The notes below the pieces were generated by a model. That model was not told the DNA's origin. It was given only the letters and a program-made list of their open reading frames with translations, and ran no database searches. DNA of 64,000 bases from Cadophora sp. MPI-SDFR-AT-0126 (lineage: Eukaryota > Ascomycota > Leotiomycetes > Helotiales > Ploettnerulaceae), in assembly GCA_020747065.1 (NCBI GenBank), contig JAGMVK010000004.1, positions 2,046,001 to 2,110,000 of the forward strand, written 5' to 3'. Shown here one piece after another: positions 48,401 to 60,698 of this stretch; the stretch's first letter is position 1, and every line of letters starts with the position of its first letter. The position numbers were made by a program, and so were the translations under genes.

Positions 48401-51400
48401 TGTGGTAGCAAAGCCCCATTCTTCGGCACCAAGCAGACAAGCAATGGCGACATCACGTCCAGTTCGGAGCTGACCGTCGGTCTGGACAACAACACGCCCA
48501 CGAAGATCGTTCAGCACCAGAGTCTGATGGGTCTCAGCAAGACCAAGCTCCCATGGAAGACCGGCGTACTTGATACCTGTCCAGCGAGAAGCACCAGTTC
48601 CACCATCATGGCCTGAGATCAGGATGTGATCAGCTTTGGCCTTGGCGACACCGGAAGCGACAATTCCAACACCAGTCTCAGAGACAAGCTTGACGGAGAC
48701 TCGAGCACGAGGGTTGGAACACTTCAGATCGTAAATCAGTTGCTTCAGATCTTCGATACTGTAAATATCGTGATGCGGAGGTGGGGAAATGAGACCGACC
48801 CCAGGGGTGGAGTGACGAGTGCGAGCAATGGACTTTGAGACCTTGTGGCCAGGAAGCTCGCCACCCTCTCCAGGCTTGGCGCCTTGAGCCATCTTGATCT
48901 GAAGCTCATCAGAATCGGCGAGGTAATTGGAGGTAACACCAAATCGACCGGAAGCGACTTGCTTAATGGCAGAGCGCATGGTATCACCGTTTGGCGTTCT
49001 CTCAGACCGTTCTGGGTCTTCACCACCTTCACCAGTGTTGGACTTTCCACCAAGACGGTTCATGGCAACGGCAAGAGTGGAGTGAGACTCCATGGAAATG
49101 GATCCATAGGACATGGCCCCTGTGCAGAATCTTCGGACGATTTCTGTCCATGGCTCGACTTGGTCAATTGGAACTGGAGCACACTCATCAAACTTAAAAT
49201 CAAGAAGACCTCGAAGAGTGCAGGACTTGATTTGCTCGTACTCAGAAAGCGAGTAAGCCTCGTAAGATTTGTCGTTCTTAGTACGGACTGCATCTTGGAT
49301 GTTGGCGATGGAGGTAGGGTCGTTGATGTGAGGTTCTCCACCGTCGCGCCAATGGTATTCGCCAGACTCGACGAGGCCTGGAACGCTCACAGTATATCGG
49401 GATGGGAAGCCCTTCTCGTGGAATCTGAATGCATCCTCAGCGATGAGCTCAAAAGTGATACCCTTGATTCTGGTAGCTGTTCCCTTGAAGCAGCGATCCA
49501 CGACAGTGTCATCAACCCCAAGTGCCTCAAAGATCTGGGCACCCTTGTAACTAGCCAAGGTGGAAATACCCATCTTACTCATGACCTTTAGGATACCACC
49601 ATCGGCAGAGTACTTGTAGTTACGGATGAGTTCATCGTCAGTGAGCTTCTTTCGGATAAGGCCTTCACGGTTGAGCTTGATGATGCATTCCATAGCGAGA
49701 TATGGGTTGATAGCGTCGGCGCCATATCCTACGAGAACACACATGTGGTGGACCTCACGAGCTTCGGCGGTCTCAACCACGAGCGCAGCAAGAGATCTCC
49801 ACTTGTTGTTGACCAAGTGATGGTGAACCATTCCAGATGCGAGTAAGGCAGAGACTGGAACACGATCGGCAGATGTAGCACGATCAGAGAGAATGATGAT
49901 CCGGTCCTTGTTGTTGATTGCTGCGGTGGCTTGATCGCAGATTTCATCCAGGTGCCGGATGTAACCCTCAACTCCCTCGGACTTGGGGAACGTCAAGTCA
50001 ATTACCTTGACAGTCCATGCAGAGTTCAGCTTGTTGATATTCTTCAGTGCATTGAACTCGGGGATCGAGAGGACGGGTGTCGGAAGAAGCAGTCTACCGC
50101 ACTGGGATGGATCCATCTCGAGTAAGTTGCCTTGGGGTCCGACATAGCATTGCAGCGACATAACAATAGCCTCACGGATGGGATCGATGGGAGGGTTGGT
50201 GACCTGGGCGAATAGCTGGCGGAAGTACTCGTACAGCAGGCGAGGAGCCTGTGCCAAGCAGGCAAGAGGAGCATCGTTACCCATGGATCCAAGAGCTTCC
50301 TTCTCGTCAGAAGCCATAGGACCAAGGAGCAAACTGACTTGCTCAAAAGAATAACCAAATGCTCTCAACATAGGGTCCTCCTGGATGGGAGAAGCGTCTG
50401 GCTTTGGAGCCAGGTCGACTGAGCCGTTCTTGACAAGATCCTCGTGAACCTTCGGCAAACTCAAGAGTTCTTTTTGTAGCCAAGCTCTGAAGTCATGGCG
50501 TGTGGAGACAGTGCTCTTAAGTTCACTGTCGTCAATAATGCGTCCTGCAAGAGTATCGACCAGCAACATTTTTCCAGGTTGCAGGCGACCCTTGAGAATT
50601 ACACGCTCGGGGTCCACGTGAATAGTACCGACTTCTGAAGCACAGATAATTCTGTCATCATCCATCACATAGTATCTGCAAGGGCGAAGACCATTTCTGT
50701 CCAGATTCGCACCGCAGTATCTTCCATCTGCGAATGTGAAGAGAGCGGGTCCATCCCATGGCTCCATCTGGCAAGCTGCCCATTCATAGAATGCAGCCTT
50801 GGCAGGATCCATTGCAGAGTTGTCCTCCCATGCCTCCGGGACCATAAGCATCACAGCTTCCGGGAGGGACAGAACGCCGTTCACAGTCAACAACTCGAGA
50901 ACGTTGTCAAAAGCGGCTGAATCAGAGCCACCGTCTTCAACAATTGGGTAGAGCGATTCAAGCTCTTCACCAAAGATATCGGACTGCATGACACCCTCAC
51001 GAGCTCGCATCCAGTTCTTATTCCCTCGCAATGTATTAATTTCACCTGGTTAGCTGTTAGTCCGCGTAATGCAATTGGATTTACAAATAGCTTCGTACCA
51101 TTGTGAGCAGCCCATCTTAGGGGCTGAGCACGATCCCAAGATGGGAACGTGTTGGTAGAAAAACGGGAATGAACGAGTGCGAAATGGGCTTCGTAATCGG
51201 CATTAACCAGATCATAATAGTACTGGTACACCTGTACTGGAGCAAGTTGGCCCTTGTAAACAATGTTCTTGTTAGACAAAGAGCACAAATAGAACCAGTT
51301 GTGCAGACCAATGGTATGAGTCGCACGCTTTCGGAGCACATAAAGTTGTCTTTCGAAGTATTTCTCATCAAAATGATCAGGGTCGGTGGTCTCTGGCGAA

Positions 51401-52150
51401 TTGCCATAACCATATGCAGATGCTAGCACAACGAATGGCTGCAAAATGATTGGCTCACGAGAAGCAGCAGCAGGACCAAGAAGAGTAGAATCTTTAGGAG
51501 GCTCTCGCCATCCCAATACCCTCAACCCCAGTGACTCTGAGATCTCTTCCAATTGTCTCTTTGATTCATGCAACGTCTCCTCGTCTGGCTTGAAAAAAAG
51601 ATTTCCCACAGCGTATTGCCCCAGAGGAGGAAGCTTAATATCCGTTTCGCGTTCGAAATTCTTAATGAAGAACTTGTGGGGGATCGAAGTCATGACACCT
51701 GCTCCGTCTCCATCTCGCGCATCTGATCCCACGGCACCACGATGGGTCATGTTACACAACAAATTCCGTGCTGGAGGAAAAGCTATTAGCACAATGCTGT
51801 GCAGTACAGGGATAGGGGCATACCATCGCTGACAATCTTGTGACTCGCTTTGCCTTTTATGTGACTGTAACCCTTGTCAGTTGTGCGTCTGCTTGCTAGA
51901 CAGTTGGCGATTCATACCAGGCAAATCCGACACCACAAGCATCTTTCTCCAACCCTGGATCATACAGTCCCCTATTCACTTGATCAGTTGTGTCGTCCCG
52001 GAACGTCGGTACCGACCCTACTCACTGCTTCACCGGGAGAGCTCCTGCCCAAGACTCATTTTCCTCTGTCTGATATTCATATTGATGGTACGGCTCGTTT
52101 TCCGCGTCGATCTGGGTTTGTCTGTCGTTGAAATCGTCGACTTTTGCCAT
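45469..52150 (-). CDS. GLT1: NAD(P)H-dependent glutamate synthase (GOGAT), fused large and small subunits
   Basis: Six exons: 52150-52026, 51971-51918, 51864-51824, 51770-51099, 51045-45705, 45655-45469; 2139 residues. The first 53 residues are a propeptide; Cys54 in KDACGVGFACHIKGK is the class II amidotransferase nucleophile. The large-subunit part continues with NMTHRGAVGSDARDGDGAGV, the FMN-site block GDGGTG-like sequence (LISGHDGGTGASRW) and the Fe-S Cys cluster (CIMMRKCHLNTCPVGIA). The GXGXG repeat domain (about 1240-1500) and then the small-subunit part with CMDCGVPFC..SGCP cluster and two Rossmann motifs (AIIGSGPAGLACADQL; VVIGGGDTGNDC) follow. It converts glutamine and 2-oxoglutarate to two glutamates. 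One 5.3 kb exon is unbroken, showing good assembly here. The first small exons are typical of fungal GOGAT genes. A GATA cluster lies upstream. Confidence 0.97.
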
Positions 52151-55128
52151 AGCAGGCAAAGTAGCGGCGACTTCGAGAGTGGTCGAGTTCGTAATGATTT
52201 CTCGCCTTTTGTTTTGTCCTGCGTGGAGAGGCTGTGCGACTGATGGCTTGTCTGGAGGGGCAAAATCAGATCAGTAAAATGACAGAGCGAAGCAGAACAG
52301 CTTTTCGTTGGGCTTGCAATCGAAATTGATGATATGCGTTTCGAATTGAAAATCGAGGACGAAGGGGAACAAGGAGAGGGTTTTGAAGAGGGAAGGGATG
52401 GTTGTTGTAGCTAGAGTAGCGTGGTGAACTTGCCGATCGGTTGCGTCAAGATTGGCTTGTGCTTTCACTCTGCTGCGCTGCTATGTGCGGACTTTGAAAT
52501 GGCCGGCTGTTGATTTGATGTCGGTCCCCTCGCAATTTATACTCAATTGCGCCCCCGCGTCGCCAGCTTGATAAGATAAAACTCACTATCTATCTGCTGG
52601 ACAGCTCAGAATGGCTGCATGCATGATGATGCTGATGCCCACTGGGGTTTTGCCCACGATAACAGGCGATTGGCGGGTTCCGGACAGTAGGGACAGTGAG
52701 GGGAAGAAGAGCAGGGGAGGAGATGTAAGGTAGGTAAATAATACTACTCACAGTTGTAAGGGATCACAGCTCGACTGGACAACACAACACCGCTTTGGGG
52801 GTTGGAACGGTTGGAATGAAGTCGGGGAGGGAGGGAAGAAAAAGTTGGGAGGAGGGACGGTTTTTATTACTCCCACGGGATCTGGCAGGCGTGTTTCCTT
52901 GGTGGAGGTGAATTTAATGAGGGGTTCTGGGCTAGTGATGGTACGAAAGTGGAAGTGGAAGTTTCGGCCTACACCGGACGGACATCTCGTCTCAATCAGA
53001 TCTGACGAGCAGGGGACATCATCCAATGGAAAGGTCATCAGCTGTTAAGGAACCTGGGCTAGATGCTTTCTCTTGGGACTTTTCTCTTCTCAGAGGCGCA
53101 ATAATTAGCTTCATGGGAGCAGTCACCAGCAAAGCAGGGTACACCGGATATCAGAGCAAAGTGCATCTTATGCTGTCCCCATCCAACTATGTTACAAGTC
53201 TACAAGACTACTGCCATCTAACGAGGCCACTCCCAGTCTGCCGCCGTCTGTAAAGTGCAAACATCTCAGATCATCAACCGCCAACTTGCTAGCAATCATG
53301 ATGTACACGGTGATCTTTTCTCCCTTGCCCTCCGCCACGTCTCTCATAATTCGAACAAACTATACATCCACTCTCCAAAGCTCCTGTACCGGGCCTTGCA
53401 AGCGGGGATCAACAAGTTGGTGACATGTTCCACTCTGCTGGCTGTCTCTAGCTCTCCGATTAGTTCGAGTTGCTCTTTTGTGAAGATATAGCCGAGAACA
53501 GTCAGAAATCCTATCCTCTTCCCACCCGTCCTCGGAAACACTTGAGCTCGCAGGTCGCCTCTCCAGCAGCTAGGACCAGGATGTTCAACGGCAGCACCCC
53601 ACACGTTGAAGCCAGAAAAGCTCGAGCATCTCGACCAGGCTGCAGCTCGAACTGCATATGTCGTGCTGTGCAGCCTGCCGAGTACTCAAATGCAAGATGC
53701 ACATTGGTTCAGCAAATAGGGTGTGGGGAGCGTAGCCTCATCTCGCAGCGGCGTCGATGAGCGCACGAAAAAAACTTTCCTCTGCTGCAAGCCGATATCG
53801 CCGTTGGTCAGTACGAGCAGCGTCAACCTTATTACATACCGAGATTGTTGATAGGTCAATCCTTACACGGGGGCTCATCGAGACGGGCGGATGGGCCGTC
53901 GTAAGTGGTCCGAAGAGATCACCAAGCATCAAGCTCGCCGAGGGACAGAAGGACTGGAGCTAAGCTTGCTAGCTACAGGAAACTAAAAGAGATGCCGGGA
54001 ACTGAAGCGGAATATTTTGCAGATACAGAGGAAATATTTTATCACAGCATACGCAATTGGACAGCCTTCCAACAGGGGTCCCCGCAGCTAGGTGGTACGT
54101 AGTGAGAATGACACATGAGAGAGACATCCAAACCTCGTTTTCTCCAATCAGCATACGAGGATAAACAGATTGGAACAGGCATTTTGGAGGGGTTGGTCCC
54201 TGCCACGCCTGTTCCATCGCCCTTGTCGATGTGCCCCACGCACTCGCACGCAGAAGATGCATGAAGTGGTGGATCAAAGGAAAAGTTTGGATTTCTGTGC
54301 ACTTGTGCTCGTGACGCCGGAATTTCTTGGAACATGTCGACTGTTAACCCGGGCGCAATCGGAATCAGCCGATGAACAAGTTCTGACCAGTTCTAGCAAA
54401 ACAGTTCAATTCCTCTTAGGCAAAGGAAACCCCAAGCGAAAAAGCCAGACTGCATTAAAGAGCGGTCAAAAGTTGGAGACAGTCACAGAATTGTCATCGC
54501 TTGAGCAACTTCCAATGCTAAGCCGGCTGAGTGAAGAAAACAAGTACTGGCTGTCACAACATGGCCTCATCTTACGAGAAGAGAGTTTTCTCCAACAGCC
54601 AGTTTTGTCATCGTTTCTTATCCCGACGATCGGACTGAGTGAGAGGATACAATGCAGAAGTGGGAGGGGGATTCATAAACTCAATGCAGGTGGACTTTCC
54701 ACATTATCCCCCACAGTCCTGTGGCCTCAGAGGAAGATAGTAGCTCCCGACCGTATGAACCATACATTTGAAACTATGCATGGTTGTCAAATTGCAGAGA
54801 GAAATAAAGTACTCAAGAACTGTCGTGACTAGTATGGACTGCAAATTGAATTTCCGAAAGAGGGTAGTACCGTTCAGGTGGCATGTATTATTATTCAAAT
54901 GAATTGTGAATCTCGAGTGAGTTCTGTTCCTAACCGAGGGGCAAGAGAACGCGAGGCGAGCTACATGGCTTGCTAGCGCCGGAAGTGGGTAGGTTTGAAT
55001 AAGGTTTAGTGTGGCCTCGCGTAGGGAGCAAGTCCGTGCCCTCAAGCTTTCGTGACGATGTAATATGTCAACAACGACGCGCATAATCAGTACAATTATC
55101 GATTGCTCGTAGAACTCAAATCATCGAG
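52151..55128. other. 3 kb intergenic region, possible unrecognised genes
   Basis: Left part is the GLT1 promoter and leader. A minus-strand candidate near 53929-53344 can be assembled from ATG 53929 (MLGDLFGPLTTAHPPVS) with a GTATGT intron (53839-53785) and perhaps a second one before a C-terminal frame ending FGEWMYSLFEL; it is not supported by any family. An open frame at 54257-54832 (plus) is also unrecognised. I call no gene here. Confidence 0.4.
52570..52594. promoter_or_regulatory. Cluster of four GATA sites upstream of GLT1
   Basis: Two GATAA sites on the plus strand (52570 and 52575) and two on the minus strand (TATCTATC, 52587-52594) lie within 25 bases, about 420-445 bases upstream of the GLT1 ATG. 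All match HGATAR, the site of AreA/Nit2-type nitrogen regulators, which often need paired sites. Regulation is inferred. Confidence 0.55.
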
Positions 55129-56223
55129 ATGTTCTCCCTACCAAGTCTAGCACCCCAAGACGTAAGTTGCCTTTTTTCTATGAAAGCTCAAAACCACACA
55201 AAACATGCTATGCGTCACAACTCCTCACACCTGGAAGAACAGCAACTGACAAAATAGTCCTATTCATTATGGTACACATCATCCACATCCCCCAGTCCAT
55301 CAGCCTTCGCCGACCAAGCCTTGCCATCCAATCCCCATGACCATGCAACCACACATCAACCGTCCAGACGACACCTCCCCGCACACCGAACACCGCTCTC
55401 CCGCCTCCGCCATGATGAAGAGTACATGGAGCGCCGCAAGATTAACATCCAGAACTATGGCAGCAGCTGGATCAAGCCTCCTGGGATCCAGAAGTCACTC
55501 CATCAACAACGTGAGGAGAAGCGCGAAATGGAGGAACACCAGGAAGCATTACGGCGCGAAGCCTTAGCGCAGGAACTTGCTGAGGCAGAGGCTGCGGAGG
55601 GAGTGGATGATTTGCTGCAGGGTGAAGGTATGGATGGCGAGATGGAGGAAGTGAGAGATTTGGACGATGAGGTGCCGGATGCGGATGCCGACGCGACAAG
55701 GCTGCTAGATTCGGACTCGGAGTCTAGTGAAGGGGATGAGGAGAACGATGTGGAAGATGTGCCGAGGAATGTCCTGGCTTCACGCTTACCGGATGATGTG
55801 TATAGGGAGGCTCTAATCCGGGGAGATGAAGTACGGCAGACGAGGTTCGGGGAGGAGGGCTCTGTTGGTGACGAAGATGAGGGAGGAGAGAATCTGCTGC
55901 AGGAAGAAGATCTGATGCATGAACAGCATGATGAACAGCACGATCTGGACATGAACATGGACGGTGACTTGGACGACGATATTCCGGAGGCCTCAATCGA
56001 TGGATACGAGCACACCGATACTGAGGAAGAGCTATCGAGCAGTGAGGAGGACAGTGGGGATGATAGCCAACTACCCCAGCGCGCTGCTGCATCTAGTATG
56101 GTCAGAAGTGATGGTACGCAGAACAGTATGGATCTAAGTAATCTGATGTCTGGAAGTAGTCAGTTGGGGAGTAGCCCTCGACGACTGTCCGGATTTCGCA
56201 GCAGAAGAGGACGGTCTTCTTAG
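55129..56223 (+). CDS. MND2: Anaphase-promoting complex subunit Apc15/Mnd2-like
   Basis: Two exons, 55129-55161 and 55258-56223; 332 residues, phases close. The first 11 residues (MFSLPSLAPQD) and the next block (SYSLWYTSS) form the start of the Apc15p domain, which continues with RTPLSRLRHDEEYMERRKINIQNYGSSWIKPPG. After about residue 90 the protein is almost wholly acidic and disordered (long Glu/Asp stretches, DSDSESSEGDEEND, DTEEELSSSEEDSGDD) and ends in a basic Ser/Arg tail (FRSRRGRSS). In yeast, Mnd2 controls the APC/C-Ama1 form in meiosis; Apc15 releases checkpoint proteins from APC/C. The first exon matches what the family needs, so the small exon and 96-base intron are well supported. 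The C-terminal half is too divergent to compare. Confidence 0.85.
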
Positions 56224-56577
56224 AGGACGTCAATATGATTGGAGGCCGGCTCTTTCACAGTCAATTGTAAAGGGCAAACATAGACAGAACATAATGGCTG
56301 TACAACAGGTTCTAGCACATAGCTAGTAACCACGAGCTTACGAGAAAAGCAAAATAGATACCCAAGCAGAAGAATCGAAAATGTATTAACAGCCAGCGCG
56401 CAGCCCAGCATACCAATAAAACGCATCTTTCTATAATACACTCTCTTAATCAGTGATGAGCCCCAAACGCCGAACCTCTATGCAGTAAACGAACCACCGT
56501 CTCTGTCGACCTCGATTGAATATACACATATCTATCCTCCCTCCCTCCGAGGCAGACGTCTTCAACCCCTCACCACT
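56224..56577. other. 3' flanks of converging genes
   Basis: Short stretch between MND2 (plus) and BET1 (minus). Nothing recognised. Confidence 0.5.
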
Positions 56578-57570
56578 CTAAATCCAAACCCAAAAGAACA
56601 AGAACCCCACAGCCGCAAAGAACGCCAACCACACTTTCCATCCGACACCAGTCCTCTCCGCCATCACCAGCATACGGTTCATGGTCCCCTTCAGTCTGAG
56701 TCTCGTGCCATCGAAAGAATCATTCATTTTCTCGGCAAGGGCTGAAGATTCGCGGATCTCATCTCCGATTGCTATGGTCATCTGGCGGGTCATTTAGCAA
56801 GGACCCGAAAGAGGAAGTATTGTATGAAATGATGGCACATACATCTTTTAGCTGTCGTACTTTGCCCATAATACCTTCCACCTGTCCATCATTCTGGCTT
56901 TCTAATTCGTTTAGGACGGCGTCGCTGTATTGACCTCTGTGATTCCCCTGTCAGCAAAGTCGCTCATCTCATCTCCTCTCCAAATCCTCTCCATCAGCAA
57001 CAGCCTCCCAAGCCCGCCCATCTCATGTATCCGCCCCATCTTCTACCATATCATCTTTCGAAACTTCTCCGAGAGCCCATCCGTAGAAGAATTCCAGAAA
57101 GAACCAACCTCTTATTCGGTGTCGCAGGCCGGTACCCAGGCTGCTCTACACCCAAACTCCCAGCACTCCCATTCCCACCCGTGTATCCATATCCACCGCC
57201 AGCATAGCGATTCGGGCTCGCACTTCCATTGCTTCTCGTGTTCCCATTAGTGTTTGCGCCGCCGCCATTGTAGCCCTCGAAGAGCGCGCTTCGGGGATCG
57301 CGCTGGTGTAAAGAGGATGGTCCGAACCTGCTGTAAGGGGGCGCAGACTTGTCAGTCAAAAGAATCAAGGACCCAATAATTAGCAAAAAGAAATGGTCCC
57401 TGTGAAGCAGTAGGACCTGTATGTGGCTGCCGGGCGTGCAAAAGGGATGAAGGCGTTCAATACATCCCCTTTCTGGTGCACCTCAGCCGCACCAGAGTAT
57501 GGTCAGAATGCTCCTATAGCTCGCGAAACATTAAGGAGACAGATTCGCAGAATACTAACCTTGAAGCCAT
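56578..57570 (-). CDS. BET1: ER-Golgi v-SNARE Bet1
   Basis: Four exons: 57570-57560 (only 11 bases), 57327-57109, 56936-56843, 56781-56578; 175 residues, phases close. The tiny first exon (MAS plus two bases) joins to RFGPSSLHQRDPRSALFEGYNG, the usual fungal Bet1 start, after a 232-base intron. A Gly/Asn/Tyr-rich N-terminal region leads to the SNARE motif (DAVLNELESQNDGQVEGIMGKVRQLKDMTIAIGDEIRESSALAEKMNDSF, split by an intron) and a C-terminal anchor (VWLAFFAAVGFLFFWVWI). Bet1 is part of the SNARE complex for ER-to-Golgi vesicle fusion. The last residues stop right after the anchor, as expected for a tail-anchored protein. The first exon was placed by frame and homology to the family start. 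Confidence 0.9.
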
Positions 57571-58323
57571 TATTTGTTGTGCTCTCGGAATCGCGGCGCG
57601 ACGATTCAAGAGGATGGGGCGAAGTTTCGAGATGTGTTCTTTCAAGCCACCCAGTCATCGGCGTCGAAGCCGGTGGGAGTTGAAAATAAGTTCACGAAAT
57701 TGCAGTTATTTCCGCTTTCAGGGGTGCAAGAATCTTTGTTGCGACTGATCAATTTATCTTTTGGTCCCCGGTGCTCGAAGAATATTATATGCGCAACAAA
57801 GCTTTTTTTTACGCCTGTTTGGGATGAACACTGCGTATTTGGTTTCGTTTCTTGATCAAATCGCTCATTGATCCAGTGGCTCACAGCAAATTAATGTCAC
57901 AACACCTGCGCTACGATGTGCTCATTTTCTCTATGATTTTAGGAAAGTGATACAAACAAAGAGCATGCTTGGGTTCAACCATCCACCCATCCATCCATCC
58001 ATATGCATGACCCATGTTGTCGTCGCTCTACCAAATCAGCCCAATCGTCATATCATATGCCCTCGTAATGCAATCAATGTGGAAGGAAAACTTTTGTCGG
58101 TCTACCGATGGCAAGGAAGAAGTAAACGCACATCTAGTCGAAGTAAAAGAGGAGAAGACGTTCGTCGATCGGATGAGCCCAGCGAACCAGCAAACATGCA
58201 AGTGCAACAAAACCGCGAAGATTGCCAGCCCAGGTTCCTGTCGCAGAGGGTCGTATGCCAACATTCCAGGAGAAAATCCAATCGTCTACCACCCCTCACC
58301 CCATATTTCTCCGGTGCGAACCT
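57571..58323. other. Intergenic stretch between BET1 and CHZ1
   Basis: Upstream region of BET1 and 3' flank of CHZ1. A CCAT tandem run (four copies) sits at 57987-58002. No gene recognised. Confidence 0.5.
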
Positions 58324-58775
58324 CTACTTATCCTTCATCTCAGCGTCGGAGTCCTGGGGAGGCTCCTCGAAGTCTCCATCATCATCGGAATCCTCGTCCA
58401 TCTCACCAGCAGCCTTCATCTCCTCGGCCGCCTTAGCGTAGTCGATCTTGACACCACGAGTGCGGCGGCCAGACTCAATGATGTTGGTTCTATCGATAGC
58501 TGCCATCTCATCGTCTTGCTCCTCTGTCTGATGGTTAGAACATTGTCAGATCGTCTTACAAGCATGTCTTACCAACTACATCATCCTGATTGAAGTGTTA
58601 GACCAATCTGCGCCGCATTCTGGATGAATAGGTTACTCACCTCATCTACTTCAACATCCTCGTCGCTGGAGCTGTCATCAACCTCCATAGTGGTATCATT
58701 TTCAGGCTCAGCAGCGCTCTTGCCCTTTCCCTTGTCGGCGATGGAGGTATTTGCAGATCCAGATTGATCAGCCAT
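58324..58775 (-). CDS. CHZ1: Histone H2A.Z-specific chaperone Chz1
   Basis: Exon 1 runs 58775-58641 and exon 2 58527-58324, giving 112 residues in frame, near the usual length of Chz1. An N-terminal Ser/Ala/Lys region and an acidic run (EVDDSSSDEDVEVDE) are followed by the CHZ motif IDRTNIIESGRRTRGVKIDYAKAAEE and an acidic tail (DEDSDDDGDFEEPPQDSDAEM). Chz1 carries H2A.Z-H2B dimers to the SWR1 complex in the nucleus. The 113-base intron may hold a 6-base micro-exon (GATGAT, adding two Asp), because an ATCAG acceptor and GTAGTT follow each other; the simple two-exon model is preferred. Confidence 0.88.
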
Positions 58776-60043
58776 TTTGAGATGATTTCAAGTTTAGAGA
58801 GATTGTGGTGTTGTTGTGACGGTATTTTAGGTATTGAAGTGAAGTTGTTTGGTTTGGAGGGGGAAAAGGAAGCTGAAATCGCGAGAATCGCGCTTGCTTT
58901 TGCAAGGACGCGAAGGCTGCAGCCGCCTTTGGAAAGCACGGACCACAGCCTGTTCAGGGCAACGCTTTGATTGGACTGTCGCTTCGCCCTCGATTCTAGA
59001 GGTAGGAACAGTGAACTAGAATCTTCAAGTATGCATCTGAAGGTGCATACTGACCTAGCTTACCAAAAAGAGAGTGGCAATCGTGAATCTTGAAGATAGA
59101 TTACTCTCATTATGTGAAACATCTCACACAATGCCTAATGTGTGTGCAACCATGGCATTTTCATGCACGACCGTAGGACTCGCAATAACTCAGCAACACC
59201 CACCATTCGAAAAGTCGATTGGCAGAATAGAAGCTGCAATGGCGTCATATTATTGTCATAGCATACTTGTTTGCCACACTGGATGGTACGCATGATCCCT
59301 TTTGCAGCTTATAATATGTCTCTTGCAATTCCAGTGCAAGGCTGCTAGAAATGATATGACCTGAGAAAGCGCGAGACGATTGATCCGAAGAAATGCCAAT
59401 TGAGAAAAGACGGATATCTGTAAGAGACAAATTTCATAGACACTTACTGCATTCGTGAGTAGATGTGCAACATGTCCTTACCATAGTTAACATGAACGCC
59501 CCAAAAGCCAACCCATGACAAGACAAACAACTTCCGGCTCTCAATCACTGACCATCTCATCAATGAGACTGGTGTTGACTTTTGGCAATAAGTTGAAGAT
59601 ACTCTTGGCCAAATACTGGTTTGGGGACTTCCAAGAATGGGCCATTAGACGCGCCCTAGCATCTAATTCGTACCTTTTACTGGGAAGGGTAAGTCCAATC
59701 AAGTGACACTGCGCAGGTCTGTAAAGAAGGCTTGCTAAAGATGAAAAAACTCAGGACATGTCGAAAGCAGCAAAGCGCTCCCGTCATCTCCGGAAGGCTC
59801 TGCCCGATCAGTCTCAGCAGAACACCCGATATCTTGCGCAGGATTCAAAAAAACACAATTGGCCTGAGTAATACATGGCCGGGAAATGTCAACTCGGATG
59901 AAATGGACATGCACTGCTGAAGTGGACGACTTATAACGATCAAGAAAACGAAACAGAAGCAGGATATACTCTCCTCTCTTCTATTCTCGGATCAAAAGTC
60001 TTATGTTCATTCATTGCCCTTCTCGAATACGACGACAGCAAGT
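58776..60043. other. Intergenic stretch between CHZ1 and EMC10
   Basis: Contains the CHZ1 promoter and the 3' flank of EMC10. Open frames near 59515-59920 are short and unsupported. Confidence 0.5.
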
Positions 60044-60698
60044 CTACTCCCCACCACCAGTCGTGAGCATGACAATAATTCCACCCGCGATAACTACATC
60101 TCAAGTCAGCACAACAATTCCTCGACCGCAATAGCAACCAGAATAGCAAGAGCAATAACTCACCCCACCAATACTTCTGCAGTAAAGTCTTCTCCGTCGG
60201 AATCTCCTCCACCTTCCCCTCGGGATTCAACACCACCGGCCTATTCAAAAACGGCTTCGGGCCCTCCTTCATCTTAACCACCTTAACCTTCGGCCCAAAG
60301 TCCCTCGTCTGTCCCGCATCAATACTGCTACTCTTACAGCTGACCCCAATAACACCGCCCTGCGCATCCAAATTCAAGACAATCGTCGGCGCGTATCCCT
60401 TCGCGAACGTTTCCACGGATGTAGTCGACGTGGAGGACTTCCAGCTAGCGGACGCAGGATCATAGATGCCTACGCGGAGGAGTTTGGAGGAGAGGTCTTC
60501 TTCGTCGTCGAAGAGAGGGGATTCGTAGGAGATGATCTCAGAGGAGAGGGTGGAGGGGTTGAATTTGATTTCGGCGAGGGAGACCGGTGCCGATTTGGAA
60601 TTAAGTGGTTGGATGTAGACGGTTGTGCTGTCTATTAATTCGGAGCTGATTGCCAATGCTGATGCGCATATTGCGAGCAGGACGCCGAGGAATCTCAT
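60044..60698 (-). CDS. EMC10: ER membrane protein complex subunit 10
   Basis: Two exons, 60698-60164 and 60093-60044, 194 residues; phases close. A signal peptide (MRFLGVLLAICASALA) is followed by a luminal beta domain (STTVYIQPLNSKSAPVSLAEIKFNP, YAPTIVLNLDAQGGVIGVSCKSS, GPKPFLNRPVVLNPEGKVEE). A C-terminal membrane segment starts at LLQKYWW and is completed by the second exon (VIAGGIIVMLTTGGGE). The luminal blocks and the final YWW plus anchor are the signature of fungal EMC10. The EMC inserts tail-anchored and multi-pass proteins in the ER. Reading on without the intron gives a Leu/Arg-rich tail that does not fit the family. Confidence 0.85.

Noticed and set aside
45767..49591. Long plus-strand open frames opposite GLT1 (up to about 270 codons, for example 45767-46585 and 48845-49591)
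   Set aside because: They are mirror frames of a codon-biased housekeeping gene. They have no splice context, no start context and no recognisable domain.
54170..54832. 220-codon open frame, plus strand
   Set aside because: It opens on TTG, with the first ATG 87 bases later. Some helical text, but nothing recognisable; kept only as a note in the intergenic entry.
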